DNA from: Sipunculus nudus
Lineage: Eukaryota; Annelida; Sipuncula; Golfingiida; Sipunculidae
NCBI GenBank assembly: GCA_026874595.1
Contig: CM049318.1
Location: forward strand, 20,251,456 to 20,315,455
DNA: 64,000 nucleotides
Direction: 5' to 3'
Made by a program: the position numbers and the translations under genes. Each line of letters begins with the position of its first letter. Within the stretch, counting starts at the first letter, position 1. This document shows positions 1-12,518 of the stretch, piece by piece. The notes beneath the pieces are model-generated. The model saw nothing but the letters and a program-made list of their open reading frames with translations, was not told the DNA's origin and ran no database searches.

Positions 1-3
1 AGC

Positions 4-21
4 ATCCCGAACTAGCCCCCA
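4..21 (-). other. Primer-binding site, tRNA-Pro-like
   Basis: Read on the minus strand the 18 bases are TGGGGGCTAGTTCGGGAT, two mismatches from the classical tRNA-Pro primer site. They lie a few bases inside the LTR whose end is at about 23-27, the expected place for a minus-strand primer site. The internal part of the element would continue to the left, outside the window. Confidence 0.6.
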
Positions 22-22
22 A

Positions 23-818
23 TGTATGTTACGGAACCTAATATAAACAGATCACGTGTGCGTGATGAACATATATTTTGTCAAGGGGATAAAAAAATCA
101 GATTCTGTAACACTAGACAGCGTGAAATGTCTAGGGGAATGAATAAAGAAGTCAGTGGTTTTTTTTAACTATAATTTATTCTTAAAACAACCCTAACATT
201 ACAATACACTAATTACACAGTATAACAGCGGTATAACAACAAATCAATACAATCACACAATAAAATAAACAGAGTGCACAGTACCTGGATACCACCACTG
301 TCACAACGATAAGTCCCTTTAAATGTATATGCCGGATGAAAAGTCCACACAAACTCTCCCGGAACAGTCCAATGGAAAGCTCTTGTAACAATCAAGAGTA
401 AAAAAAGTAAACTTGAGGCAGGCAGCACCAAATTATATAGAGTTAGTTATAGTAGAATCCCTGAAATTACTGGATAATCGGACAGGTCCCACACGTCTGT
501 GTCCGCTGGAATATTCTCTCACCTCTCTCGGCTCTAAAACACAGCCCCCTATTTATAACTTTTCACCCCCAAGCCGAGAATTTTCCACTTCTCGAAAAGT
601 CTTAAGAATATAATACAACACACAGTAAACACGCGTTACAGGAATCATCTAGAAAAACAAATTCCGTGTCTCAACATATAAGGGTCCACACGTGAGCTCA
701 CCCCGGCTTGGCCAGGCGAGAAAGCCCTAAGCTAGCATGACAACGAGATTTCAACCAGTACGGATTAAACTGAGAATGCAATACGCGGCTAGACACGGGC
801 GCCACAACACGAGTAACA
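23..818 (-). mobile_element. 5' LTR of an LTR retrotransposon cut by the window edge
   Basis: On the minus strand this begins TGTTACTCGTG and ends in GGTTCCGTAACA or a few bases later at TACA, followed by the primer site. It shares several blocks in the same order with 17561-17911: CCGTACTGGTT, TCTAGATGATTCCT, ACGCGTGTTTACTGT, AGTGGAAAATTC, a TATAAA-like box, CCAGCGGAC and GGTTCCGTAACA. A TATA-like GTTATAAATAGGG lies near 545-560. Relative to the 351-bp relative it carries about 400 bp of extra sequence on its downstream side. The small open frames inside it are not convincing genes. The superfamily cannot be told because no pol is in view. Confidence 0.65.
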
Positions 819-881
819 CTGGAAGACACTGCCATGTTCCAAAAACGAGCATTCACCAATTTATATATATTATTTATTTTA

Positions 882-882
<1 letters not shown>

Positions 883-941
<59 letters not shown>
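883..941. repeat. Compound (TA)n(GA)n microsatellite
   Basis: About 15 TA units run directly into about 14 GA units. The same compound order occurs at 12452-12514. Confidence 0.95.
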
Positions 942-943
<2 letters not shown>

Positions 944-2534
944 GGATATGGAATACCATGCCCAGAAAATCTGGATCACTCCGAAAGGGAATAGACCTTC
1001 CGTTTTGTGTTTGTTTGCCATGCCTATATTGGAATTGAGGTTAACAGCCAGCCAAATAAATCCTATAAACTTAATCGTTTATACAAATTTTCATCAAAAT
1101 TTTAACATAGAAAGATAACTACCGATTACAAACTATAAAGTACTGTTTGCTGAGGGTCTGGTTTCAATTCTTATTTTAACCTGGCCCAGTGACGGATCCA
1201 GGATGTTGCTAAATAGGGGACACAACTGCCTCAAGGATGTGTTTTTTTCATTTAATTCGCTCAATGTTTTCATAAAAAGAGCGTCGAATGTTTTATACAA
1301 AACAATATGTTCACTCTCCTTTGTGGCCTTTAAGTGTAATTGTTGTGAAGGAAAATCTGCGATAATAAAATAAATAAATATATTTAAATCTTATATAAGT
1401 GAATTCAAAAATAACTTCTATTAAACTAACTATATCTCACCCAGCAACATAGGTGAAATTTAAGGCATGGCTTGTAAGGATTTTGCGATACTACATTTTG
1501 TTATACAAATAGAAATGTTGAAAAAATAACTAAACGTTGTGGCCATGCTATAAAGTATGCAAAACATCCAAAATTATTTGAATAAATAAATTAATAAAAT
1601 TACCGACGTTAAAGGAGGGGCACAAGCCCCCTGTGTCCCCCTCTTGATATCCGCCTATGCTTGTCAGTGTAATATAAATACTTTTGTAATACCATGGTCT
1701 CTCTGAAGGGCAATGGAATGACCTATTTATGCTCAATATGGTAAACGCAATCTCGGAATAAGGATCACCTAATGTGAACTATTTTCTCTCTTACATAATA
1801 TTTGGTTTTATCATAAAAGCAGTGTAATGGATATGGATCAGGTTACGGCACATAATAATCAGTTAGTTTGACTCTAGCGGTGACAACATTTATTTAGTAT
1901 AATGAATGAACCGGTTATGAGCAAGGCACCTAATATCTCTGTACACAGACCATTAGTATACAATAAACAGGTTCTTTCAGTTATTGCTTTGTGTAACGCA
2001 AAATATGTGGTCCTGCATTTCATGCACGATGCACTTCCCCGACTTTCACCGTATTTAAGCTACTGCATTTTGTCAATGTGACCCTATCCCATTATTTATC
2101 ATTCACAGCAATATGGCTACTGTAAATTAGCAAATTATCCCGATTATCTACTTGTACCATTACATTTTACAATAAGCAATTGCATATTTCATTGATACAA
2201 ATTAGTGTGGAAAAAGACATGCATTGTATGATGACAATAAGTCTTTTTGTTCAATTACATCTTGACAGCCCATCTTCGTTCACATTGTCTTTTCATATAT
2301 CTGACAAATAGGTCGTATTTTTTTCACAGAAGACTCCAGCTGAACAATCTTCTGATTTTCATCTTAAATAACAATGCCTAACTCGAGTCTACACTATCTG
2401 AATAAGAGTTCAAATCCGCGTCAAAGCTACTTAAGTCCAATGTCAAGTCCGAGTCCTTAACGATAGAATCCATGCCCACGTTCTTCAAGTCCAAGTTATT
2501 TCGCATCCGAGTCCAAGTCCAATACAAACTCCTC
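942..2534. other. No gene seen; possible old hAT-like repeat at about 1188-1665
   Basis: No convincing coding exon is visible. At 1188 the sequence CAGTGACGGATCCAGGA is weakly mirrored by GGCGGATATCAAGA read on the other strand near 1650, as in many decayed non-autonomous DNA elements, but no target-site duplication was found. From about 2385 to 2535 an irregular GAGTCCAAGTCC repeat begins; it resumes at 3390-3480 beyond the two MITEs. Confidence 0.4.
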
Positions 2535-2838
2535 ATTAAGCATAAAAGGCATGGTTTTCAGGCACTTTTTTCAAAATCAGTGCGGGTGTGCGATATTTTT
2601 TTTAAACATTCTTTTTGTATGTTTCGATTAAAATGTCATATGATCAGGGAAAAGCATGATAATAACAGAATTTATTTTGCTAAACAGGTTAAAGCACTAC
2701 ATAACAAAGGAAATCTTATCAAAATTGTATTTATATATATATATATATTTTTGAAAGATAAAATTCAAAATAACTCTTTTTAATGCGGGGAGTTAAAATT
2801 GACGCGGGCGATGCCTGAGAACCTTACCTTTTCGGCCT
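2535..2838 (+). mobile_element. MITE copy 1, TIR with AGGCAC and GCGGGC blocks
   Basis: The left end reads GGCATGGTTTTCAGGCAC and the right end reads GCCTGAGAACCTTACC, its approximate inverted complement. The inside has no coding capacity. The whole ~300 bp reappears in reverse complement at 3014-3356, including GTATGTTTCGAT, GGGAAAAGCAT and ACAAAGGAAAT. Confidence 0.7.
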
Positions 2839-3013
2839 AAAGAGGAATTTTTAATGACAGTTTGAGATTATAATGTGCAGGTCATTTTAGTTTACTTATG
2901 CCTTTTATTTGGATGTTTAATCACATTTAACTCCCGATGAAGAGCAAAAGCTTGGTATTTATAGTCGTTTAATAATATTCTGTCAGTAGTTCGCACAGGT
3001 ATATAAGTTATAT

Positions 3014-3356
3014 AAGGCCAAAAAAAAAATAAAGGTATGGTTCTTAGGCACCGCCCGCATCAATTTTAAACCCCCGCATCAAAAATATTTATTTTGATTT
3101 TCAATAGAAACTCACCAATTTCGAGCTGCAGCCGCTCAGACATTTCTTTCAAGAAGAAAAAATCTACAATTTCCTTTGTTTTGTAGTGTTGTTACTTGTT
3201 TAGCTAAATAAATTTATTATTTTAATGCTTTTCCCTTTTCATTTGACACTTTTATCGAAACATACCAAAAAATAAAAAATAAAAAAAACCGCCCGCCCGC
3301 ATTGATTTCTGAAAAAAAGTGCCTGAAAACCATAACTTTTTTCTATTTTGGCCTAA
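3014..3356 (-). mobile_element. MITE copy 2, inverted relative to copy 1
   Basis: Ends are AAGGCCAAAA and TTTTGGCCTAA, followed inward by GGTATGGTTCTTAGGCAC and GTGCCTGAAAACCATA. This gives TIRs of roughly 45 bp. Copies 1 and 2 are separated by only ~175 bp, so together they could fold into a long hairpin. Confidence 0.7.
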
Positions 3357-4009
3357 GTTTCAATTATTTAACGAGGCTTTCATTTAAAATAGGCTCGAGA
3401 TTGTCTCGGCCCGAGTCCATGACCTTCTAGTCCGAATCCATAAACAGGTGGACACGAGCCCAAGTCCAGATTCGAGTATGTCCTACATCAGAGGAACTGG
3501 TTAATTGTGGTCTGCATAGACCAACAATAAACGATCCGATTTCACATAGATATATACCTTATCAAAATCATCTTAATGTAAAATTTTACCTAAGGGGGGC
3601 GCACGTTGTTATTAGCCTTACTGTAATCTGTCAAGCGAAGAGATCTGTATATTACACGACCAATCCTACGGTGTGCATTCCGTGGAACATTTAATTTATT
3701 GTGTTATCTATATTTGTAATTATCCATGTCTTTTATATGGCCTGTATATGATGTAATTCCATTTTTATTAATTGAAATCTTGCTTTATTAATAAAGATAT
3801 ACCATGGTTTTGATATGAAAGGTAATACCTAAAATGCAATATTTTATAATGACGTCAACATGTTCTTCTGTTTTCGGGACATAAGCTTCTGAAGCATATA
3901 TTCAGGATTTCCATAACTTTGTCAATCACAGAGTTTTTTCTTTTAATTTTCAATTTTTTTTGTGGAGGTTACCGTCTCCATTCTTAAATGTTGACTTATC
4001 TAATTTCTA

Positions 4010-4360
4010 ACCTAAGTATGTACATCTGCAGAGTTTCCATTTTTAGTTTGGGACTACTTGACCAGATCAGTAGCACTCGCTTCCTATATTTTTTTTTTGT
4101 ATATTGGTGTCACGGAGGCCCGGTGTCTACCGCACCCACGGGTACTTGGTGTGTAATCATGTAAACCATTGTTGGGTCATAACACCGAGGAACCCCCCAA
4201 AGACGTACTCATATGTGAGTGATACACGGCTGTGGGACACAGCCTTCCCATTAAGCCTGCAGAGCGCTCACCCTGGATGGGAGCCGACCGTGAACAACCT
4301 CGTCGCCTCGACCTCCCGGCTTTGAGTCCGGCGCTCTACCCCTGAGCCACAGAAGCCGGA
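4010..4360 (-). mobile_element. tRNA-derived SINE, copy 1
   Basis: On the minus strand the head reads GTGGCTCAGGGGTAGAGCG, a good tRNA-type box A, followed by an anticodon-arm-like GC stretch and a degraded box B. It shares blocks throughout with 27370-27720, including ACATCTGCAGAG, CAGTAGCACTCG, GGTCATAACACC, GGACACAG, TTCCCATT and CTCTACCCCTG, so the two are members of one dispersed family of about 350 bp. A free tRNA gene is unlikely because the domain is fused to a ~270-bp body present in both copies. Confidence 0.7.
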
Positions 4361-4440
4361 TTGTCAATCAAAGAGTTAATAGTGACTTAAGTTTGAGATT
4401 TTTTTTAGCTTTTTTGTGGAATTTCGATCCATTCGTGTTG

Positions 4441-4443
4441 CAT

Positions 4444-4503
<60 letters not shown>
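4441..4503. repeat. (TA)n microsatellite
   Basis: An almost uninterrupted TA run with one AAATA break. Open frames of alternating Ile and Tyr here are artefacts. Confidence 0.95.
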
Positions 4504-4505
<2 letters not shown>

Positions 4506-6376
4506 GCAGGTCCAAATACCTTGACTGAATAAAGAACAATTTTGTTTTTCGTCTGGTGATTCTAAAGGTTTGAAATATGTTCTACATTTGCTTGCCACAA
4601 AAAAACTCCCGAAACAGACTCCAGACTACCAAAATTACTGGGTAAACTTGTTCCTTTAACACTTTTTTTCGGTAACTTTATCTTTGCCAATCAGCTGGTA
4701 CTGCCTAATAGCATTCCCGCCCCGATTTGGCCTGTTACCAACCAAACCCTGCACAAACCATGTGCATCTGCACGGATACTCGTAAAAACAGTCGGCCTCC
4801 ATTTTAATTGATGTAAATATTTAAAAAAATCACAGTACCCTATATATATATATAAATATAATGTTTTTAGTGTTACATTTCCTGTAGCCAACCCCTTTAC
4901 CTTTTTTTTTTCACATGCTCTCTTATGGATTTATGTTTATGGTAATATTATATATTGAATAATGCAGATACTTGTAAAGATAATTTTAAGATATAACAAA
5001 ACAGTGAATATTTGTTGTTACATTCTATAAACATTATAACCTTTTGATCAATGTCTTGTTTTAACAAAGCATTGACTTGTAACATAATCACTTTACATAA
5101 CTTTAAGATCGCTGACACCATAGTTACAATACGTTTCCTTGCCCACACATCTGTGGCGAAGAACAAGATTCATTATGTTTTAGTATATTGACCAGCAAAA
5201 CGTGTCAACTATACTTTTCTTTGCTTATTCTTGACTTATTTTACGATAAATATTTAGAAATAAGCGGTTATAGAAACAACTAGTTAACATTCATATGAAC
5301 ATGTATATATCATCGCGTTTGGCGATGTATTATGACATGATGATCATTTTATAATCGCCGCGATTATTCTAGTACCCTGTTTGTCACGTTTACTAACTGG
5401 TAGTGTATGTTTCGGAGAGACCTTTCGGCCATTTTGTGATTTTAAACTTTAATTCCTGTGTTGTTTTATATCACCTTTAGGGAAATCCTACATTAGCGCA
5501 CACAATGTACATTTCACCAGAATGTCTCCCAAATTACGGTAAGCCTTACTTACAGTAATGTTTCGCGAGGCGTATTCACGTGAATTCAAGTTAGAAAATG
5601 ATGGAGTAGTGATGAAGAAAAGGAACAATTTTTTCTCGCAATATGGATGCATTATTATGTTATTTTTTTATCTTTTTGATGAAACTTCTAGTATTTTATT
5701 AGCTTCTTCTGTTGTTACAATGAGGTGATTTAGTAGTGAAAGTAATATTAAACAGTACTTTAATTGTAGCAGTTTAAATATATATTTACAGTTAAATAGA
5801 GATATAATTATGCATAATAAAAATGAGGAAATTTATAGTCAAATAAGAAACCAGATAATGAATTACAAATAATTAACTATGAAACATTTATAATACTATT
5901 ATATCCAGTAATGGAACTGCTTTTATACCGTATGAAAAGTAATAACTTTTGACAATTTTTGTTGACAAAAGTACATTGGCTATTATCTCACATGTTAAAG
6001 AGATATATTACACCAGTTAAACAGAAATGACTGACCAAAATTTAATGCTTAATATTTAACATTTTATATGGACTGAAAAACATTAAACATAACTCATAAC
6101 TTACCATAAAGTGGTAAGTACGGTACAAAATGTAAACGAATTGATCAAATTGTAAGAGTAACGCAGTTGAAAATGTTTGTGTATTACTGCAGCACAGCTG
6201 CTTGCATAACTTACCCTTGATATTAATCTTAGTTCGAAGCAGATAAATATGTCGAAACTCACTGTTCATCATACACCTATTATGCTCAATACCTGTGACA
6301 TCAATGCATTGCACGGTCTTCCGATTTTGCAAACCTGCAGCGTGATTGACAATTTGTCATCATCCTTTTTTGATAG
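4504..6376. other. No gene seen
   Basis: AT-rich sequence with only short frames lacking recognisable motifs. I looked upstream of the P450 last-exon relic at 6377 for further plus-strand P450 exons and saw none. Confidence 0.5.
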
Positions 6377-6532
6377 GATCCAATGGTTTACGGTCGAGGA
6401 CCGATTCTTCAACCGGCAGATAAAGTGTGGCTTCGAAGACAAGTGAAGCATGGTTGGCGGTACACTTTTTATGCAGTAGTTACACGGTGCATCCTTTCCA
6501 TAACTTCTTTATTTAGCCACTGTTTCCTATAG
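6377..6532 (+). pseudogene. Cytochrome P450 last-exon relic
   Basis: After a splice acceptor (TTTTTTGATAG) the frame reads DPMVYGRGPILQPADKVWL, the start of the C-terminal exon of the local P450s; compare DPMAYGRGILLQPEDKVWL in gene B. Beside gene B the next bases lack about 11 nt, so the normal ending with the ERR motif is lost. The frame then runs on to a TAG at 6530-6532. It stands alone, with no other exon of the same locus nearby, so it looks like the surviving tail of a deleted plus-strand P450. Confidence 0.8.
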
Positions 6533-6893
6533 CAGAGTGTACGGATATTAATTTGTACATTGTTCATCCCATTAAATTTTGATAGACATTTAAGTATCGA
6601 AAAGTTATTATTAATTCATGTTAGCAGCAATAAGATGTAATTTGTTTTAAACAAGCACATTTTCTAACTAATGGTATATACTTTGTTTTAAAAGAAATTT
6701 GAATGTTTTAAATTGAATTCTTCCTAAAGAAAAACAGGAATTGCAAATAACTGTATGTTAATCTTAATGATAACTGTCTTTATATATGAAAAAATATAAA
6801 CGGACTTATGCCATAGATGCAATTTGTAAATACTTAAAAATATGAACGACACACGCAATTTGGAGCTAGAATGAACAGCATCGCTTATATCCT

Positions 6894-6896
<3 letters not shown>

Positions 6897-6946
<50 letters not shown>
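6897..6946. repeat. (TA)n microsatellite
   Basis: About 25 TA units. Confidence 0.95.
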
Positions 6947-6948
<2 letters not shown>

Positions 6949-7957
6949 GGTAGTGTTACCCTCCGATGTAAAGTGCTCTGTGGCCTACAGACTAGGCCAG
7001 AGCGGTATAACCCTGAAGAAAAACAACATGTAAATTCACTACAGTCTGTTTCACGGATGCGACCCGATCATCAGGAGAAACAACATTCACAACGTTTTTC
7101 TCTGTGTATTCGTAAAAGAGGTAGATTTCGGATATTACATCAGGACCGACCGGAATATCCTGTTGAGGGGACTTTTGAGAATACTAAAAGAGGGGACTTT
7201 TGAGTATACTAACGGTAAACCAAAATTTCGAAATGAGACCTGTGACATCCGGGGTTGTAGTGTGTACGCAATAATGGCAGTCCCATGAGAGGTGTCGGAA
7301 AACTGACAGAAATCAGGGTTTGATTAAGTACTCGGACCACAGCATTAAGGCGGAAGTCTGAGAACAGAGTTAGTGACAAATGAAAGTGTATGGGCAACTT
7401 TTCAGCGAAATAACATTTTTTGTAGGACTATCAAATTCTCAAATTATAATAAAAGGCTGCGATTCATAAATAAGAGGGTAGAGTTTGCTTATGTTTTGAC
7501 CAGTGAGAGTCATATTATTTAGTTCAAGAGTAAAGGAGGGAAAGCTTTGTACCCGGATTTCTGAGAAGTGGATTTGTGTGTTGTATATGTTCGTGAACTG
7601 TATTGGAATAAACTTGAATTGCTGGAACCCCTTACGTCTGTTTCGTTCAAGCTTGTGTAAGAATCGGACACGTGTCACAGTGGGGGTTTGTGAATAGGGT
7701 CCTGAGATTGTATTCGAGAAATTGGCCATTTCCACAATCGAAGATATCATTTGAAGTTATTGAATATTTCAAATTAGCCTGTTTGAATATACTTTAATAT
7801 ATTTAACAATGGAAGTGACAGGAATCACTGGCATGGCTAGGGGGGCTTTTTATCACTATGTGCAATGCTTTTGATAAGGCCTTAAACAATCGCGAAGCTT
7901 AGAACTTATATACACAGAGTAAAATTCACTCTATACTGGCACTGAATTTCAATTTGT
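6947..7957. other. Unidentified stretch with a short tandem duplication
   Basis: No gene is recognised. A 25-bp unit beginning GAGGGGACTTTTGAG is repeated head to tail at 7165-7189 and 7190-7214. A minus-strand frame of about 100 codons at 7439-7750 shows no motif I can name. The stretch may be an old retroelement body but I cannot assign it. Confidence 0.35.
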
Positions 7958-10900
7958 TCATTTTCCTCGACGCTCTGCCATCAGCCACACATTGTCCCTT
8001 GGTTGAGAAATGTTGATTTCCCGTATGTCAATAGGGCCTGTCAACACAGAAATAAAGAATAAATCAGCGGTGACTTGCCGTTAGTAAAAAACAACTTATA
8101 TAAAAGGGGTTGTTCTAAAAATATTTAAAAAATCCCTAGTTTTCCATGGATGAGTTCAAAATTGGCGTCCAAAGGTTCAAGGTTTTGTACCTAAGGGAAT
8201 AAGGGAAGGTTCATATACGTTCACTCGAAAAAAATACCCACAGCAAAAATAAAAGAGAAAATTACAACAACATACCTAAAATAGTTGACTGGATATAAAA
8301 TTATATGCATGTGTATAATGGAGGATTAGATATACTAGTTTAACCCTGAATATTTGGGCCTGATTGAAACTGACCAGTTCAGTAGGCTTTTTGATAAAAA
8401 CTAGACAGTGCCATCTGGAGGCAATTTAATGAAGCTTTAAATGTCGAAAGCTCTACAGTTTTGTAATGGTGATTCATTTCCTATCTCCGTTGTGCTAAAG
8501 ATAATTGATAAAGATAAGAGTCATTATCTCATATTATTCATGTTAATGAGAGTTGAACTTTAAAATAGCTCGTATGTACATTGCATATCATTTTGTGCTG
8601 TAATTTAAGCGTTGATTGGCAAAAAAAACTAAATACACTCAGATCGTTCAGGATTAAAGCAAGGCTTTTGCAGGACCAAAATTGTTCAAATTTGTCTCCC
8701 GAATTTTGGGACACAGGATTTTGATAAATATATTGTCTTTTTATTCACCAAAAATTCACAATCAGTATTAGACGTTTCACCTATAAACAATTGCTCTTTC
8801 TCGGGTACCATCACAAGTATTATATTGAAAGTTCTGGAAGTTTCGTATTAGGGGACGATGACTTCTAAGAGGGCCAGCCTCATCCTGATACAGTTCCTGG
8901 GTCTGAATCCAAATCGGAGGTACGACACGGGAACAATCTTTGGTTAATTATATGGGGAAAACCTGGAAATCCAAACATTGTATATTTGACTCGGACATGG
9001 GTTATTCAATCGCCACAATTGAAGTTTTACCAAATTATAAATCTCACCTGTCAGGGTCGAATCTCTCCCGGTCTGGCCAAAACTCAGAGTTGTGATGGAT
9101 AATGTGGACGGCAATAATGATAAACGTGCCTTTTGGAATCTTGTTTCCTTTGATATCTACGTCGTTGTTCGCAACTCTATCCACGCTGTTGAATATAAAA
9201 CAATTGATGTTTCGGAATTGATTTAATTGAATAACGATTAAATAATATGCTTACCGATGTATAATTAATTATCATTAATGTTGATATATCGATAAAACAA
9301 GAATATTACTTTATTAAAAAATTTGTTATATGTGTCCTTGTAGGAATGTCAAGATTTTATAAAATGGCATTTTTATCAATATTGACACGAAGAATTAATT
9401 AAAAACACCAAGGGAATCTTTAAGCGGCCATTGTTTGACTGATCATTCCTTTGCGAATGTAAATATCTTCTCGAACAGGCATGTTTTCACTCCTTAATAA
9501 AACAAAAACTGTGCATTCTATATAAATATATCTTGTGCGGCAATTGGATTTGCAAGCAATCATTATGCAAGGCGTACCTACCTGATTATTGGGTTATACA
9601 TCCGAAGTTACCACCGTAATCATGTCCTGTGAAAATGAAGTATCGACTTTGGTCAAAATAAGATGGGCAGGAGGGTTATCTATATTGAACTTTGTAGATA
9701 ATGATACAAGCCTTATATATACCTTCGCAAATGTATTAACTAAAGGCTGATGTGTGCAACACGAAGGTGCTGTCAAAAGGTGTGGTTCACTAAATTGATC
9801 GTTGCAACTCTTTGTACAAGTGAAATACTCTTGCCTTCGACTGGGATTAACACATGTCCATATTTCACAATTGTGAAGGCTCATTTAAAAAAAAAACACA
9901 TTATGTTTATTCAGATCACCTTCCAATTTCAATGGATTAATCCTTTGGCCCTGTATAAAATTTCATAAAAAAATCCATAACCAACCATCGAGGGCATAAA
10001 TCGAAGGAAAAATAATTATACCTCATATGGCTGAGGTATGATTAAAATGTAGGCCTATATTGTATCCATACTACCTGATTGCCAATGACCTCGTCTATCT
10101 CGGCTGCTAACATTTCTTATACTTCGGGATGGGTTGCTATGGAGTAGCAAAAAAATGTCACGGTACTTCCGGTTGTCTCGCTATCAGCAGAAGGTGAGAT
10201 GTGAGATTTCCTTTGTCAGGGTTGAAAAAATGAAACAATTCTCATGTTCTAAATTTTAAAAGATCCCAATATTTAAATATTTCTAGGTGTTTTAACTTCA
10301 TTGTTATTTGTCATGCTGCGGACAGGCATGTTGCGTAATATATTGTATATATTGTATTTACAGCTGTACATGGTAAAATACTTTTGTATACTGTTCGGCA
10401 ACATATCACAAGAAAATATTACATATTCCATATACCTGCAACCTGTTCCACGATTCCAGGTTTCGTTAACTTATAGACTTTAATGGGACTCAAGGTAACA
10501 GCATAGGAGATGCTTAGACAAGTAAAATCTGGTTTCAAGAGAGAGGGCCAGTATAAACGAAGGTCGCAGATATCGTGGTTATAAAACTTGTGACGTATGT
10601 TCGTGTCACTAGCGTTTCAGGAAACATGCTTTGAGAAAAAGAGGCGCAATATGTTTTGAAGCATATTTCTACGTGTATGGCCGGATTTAAGCACAGGTCA
10701 AAAGTTTGGATGTTACAAGTACTTCATGCTTATTGTTAAACAATATAAGATGTAGTTAATTTTCCTGTACAACTAACCAATTTTGCGAATTCTTTTATAC
10801 CGCATATCCTAATCTTTGTCAAACTGTTCAACAAAAGTGTCTTGTTCTTTCGTCTTTTTGTGAATGTCGGCGTCCTTCATCAATTGTAAAAAATTCTGTT

Positions 10901-11853
10901 GTTTCTGTAGAAATACAGATTAAAAAAACCTTATGTACAGATACCATAAAATATTTTTTTTTTAAATCAATAAATACCGTGTATCATAGAAAATTAACCT
11001 TAACTAAATCGGTGTCCAGCTCGAGATTGAAAAGGTACCATTTTTATAACAATTTTTGCCAGCCACATTAGTCCAAGTTTGTCAAAATCAATAACAATAA
11101 CTTTACCAAACTCGTTACAAAATAAAGTGAATTGTGATACAGGTCTTTAAACTCATCATATAATGACTGAACAAATGTCCATAATGTCAACTTGGGGGCC
11201 ATCATTTCAGCTAGTTATGTCTCAAATGATTGTTGACACCAACAGTGTGAAAGAAGATAATCGAGAGAATTTGTTTGGTTTCGACACGAAAAATCTTGAA
11301 GGGGCTTTATGCAGAATTAGATGACTAATGATTTAAATGACTGGCCTGTTCTGTGGAGGCTCGTGATAAGCCATTATTCCTACACAGGAAGTACTTTACA
11401 AGATTTCATAATATGTGCGTTACATTTTATCTTGTAGCTCACCTTCGAGCCATGTTTGTCAAGTCATCCGTGACACTGCGTATAAAAAAGGAAAGCTTAT
11501 AATCCAAATTGACTTCTGTCCGGGGTTTTTGTACGAAAATAACCTGATTATTAAAGGTTTACCGTCAGTTTTCAGTTAATAATAACTCACAATATCTGTT
11601 TTCATTGGTTGTTTAATTCTTGGCCAGTTGCCGGCGCCCTTGCGGTAGTTTTGAGCAAGGGGGGCCTTTATAGTCAGTGAGTAAATAGATTGAGTCAGAG
11701 GGAAAGAACGTGTCAGATTGGACATATCGCACGCTGAAAATAAGAAAATCTATATATACCTGAGAAGAGACTTAGTAGATTTCCCAAATAAGGCAAAGGC
11801 TTAGTCCTGGAATGCCAATCTGAGGAAAGATGTTGAAAGTCAAAGTCCCATGA
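7958..11853 (-). pseudogene. Multi-exon CYP3-clan P450 pseudogene
   Basis: Seven exons of a minus-strand P450 survive in order. Exon 2 (11760-11853) has HGTLTFN and then a one-base frameshift after IGIPG. Exon 9 (about 10805-10904) starts KQQNFLQLMKDAD. Exon 10 (10075-about 10221) has SETTGSTVTFFCYS but a stop after HPEV and a disrupted start. Exon 11 (9582-9626) has lost about 44 of 89 nt, including the Glu of ExxR. Exon 12 (9048-9185) is open at full length with RERFDPDR replacing PERF. Exon 13 (8808-8972) has two stops, and its haem loop reads FGFRPRNCIR with two glycines changed to Arg. Exon 14 (7958-8037) has a one-base frameshift before PRDNVW. Exons 1 and 3-8 were not found, and the gap between exons 2 and 9 (~850 bp) is too short for them. 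It is clearly non-functional. Confidence 0.9.
9048..9185 (-). pseudogene. Exon 12 of the minus-strand P450 pseudogene
   Basis: This is exactly 138 nt with intact AG acceptor and GTGAG donor, matching exon 12 of genes A and B. The frame VDRVANNDVDIKGNKIPKGT is open throughout, yet the PERF-motif region reads DRERF. It is the best preserved exon of the locus. Confidence 0.85.
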
Positions 11854-12445
11854 CTGAAAAATTGAAAATTGTCATTATTATAAGTCAAAGGCTGTTATAG
11901 CTTAACAAGGCTGGCAGGTGTTAGCAAATATACTTTGACAGTATAAAAAGTCCAATGCAAGAAATTTCCATGAAGCAAATGACATATTCAATGAATGCGA
12001 CATCTTGAGAAATAATCTCTTCGTAATAGCTGGTAAATATGGCTATTAAATTTTATATAGTTGCAAAATATATAGTAAAGATTTAAGGGCCAGGCCATTG
12101 GCTCGCTTGTGGCATTCTACTGAAGGAGAAAGAATTAATAAGGTAACCATCCTCTGTGTGGCAGCTTTTCTTTACACCAGACAAAGAATAATTTGAGAAA
12201 GAAAAATTGATGTAATAATTTGTGCTTATGACATTACAGTAATACACTGAGGTCCTGTTCAGAATTCATAAACTTGTCTTAGCGCTGTGATAGGGATTAA
12301 AGTCCGGCCTTTCAAACTTTAAAGTGCGCCCTGTTACGCCCTAATAGACCTTATTTTGAAGTGAAACTGGTTTTTTTTTAGGATAATCACATTATGTATT
12401 CCTATTTTTGAATTGTGATAGATCTTTATCCGGGTACTCGCGAGA

Positions 12446-12518
<73 letters not shown>

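Noticed and set aside
4290-4345. A tRNA gene on the minus strand
   Set aside because: Box A is good, but box B is degraded and the segment is fused to a body shared with 27370-27720, so it is a SINE head.
7034-7075. Hammerhead-ribozyme-like core on minus (CTGATGA ... GAAAC)
   Set aside because: The putative stem II closes with a U-U mismatch and only four weak pairs, and no convincing stem I/III or cleavage site could be drawn.
11190-11290. A possible exon 7 of the P450 pseudogene
   Set aside because: A GVETK-like stretch can be read on minus, but flanking codons do not match and no splice sites frame it.
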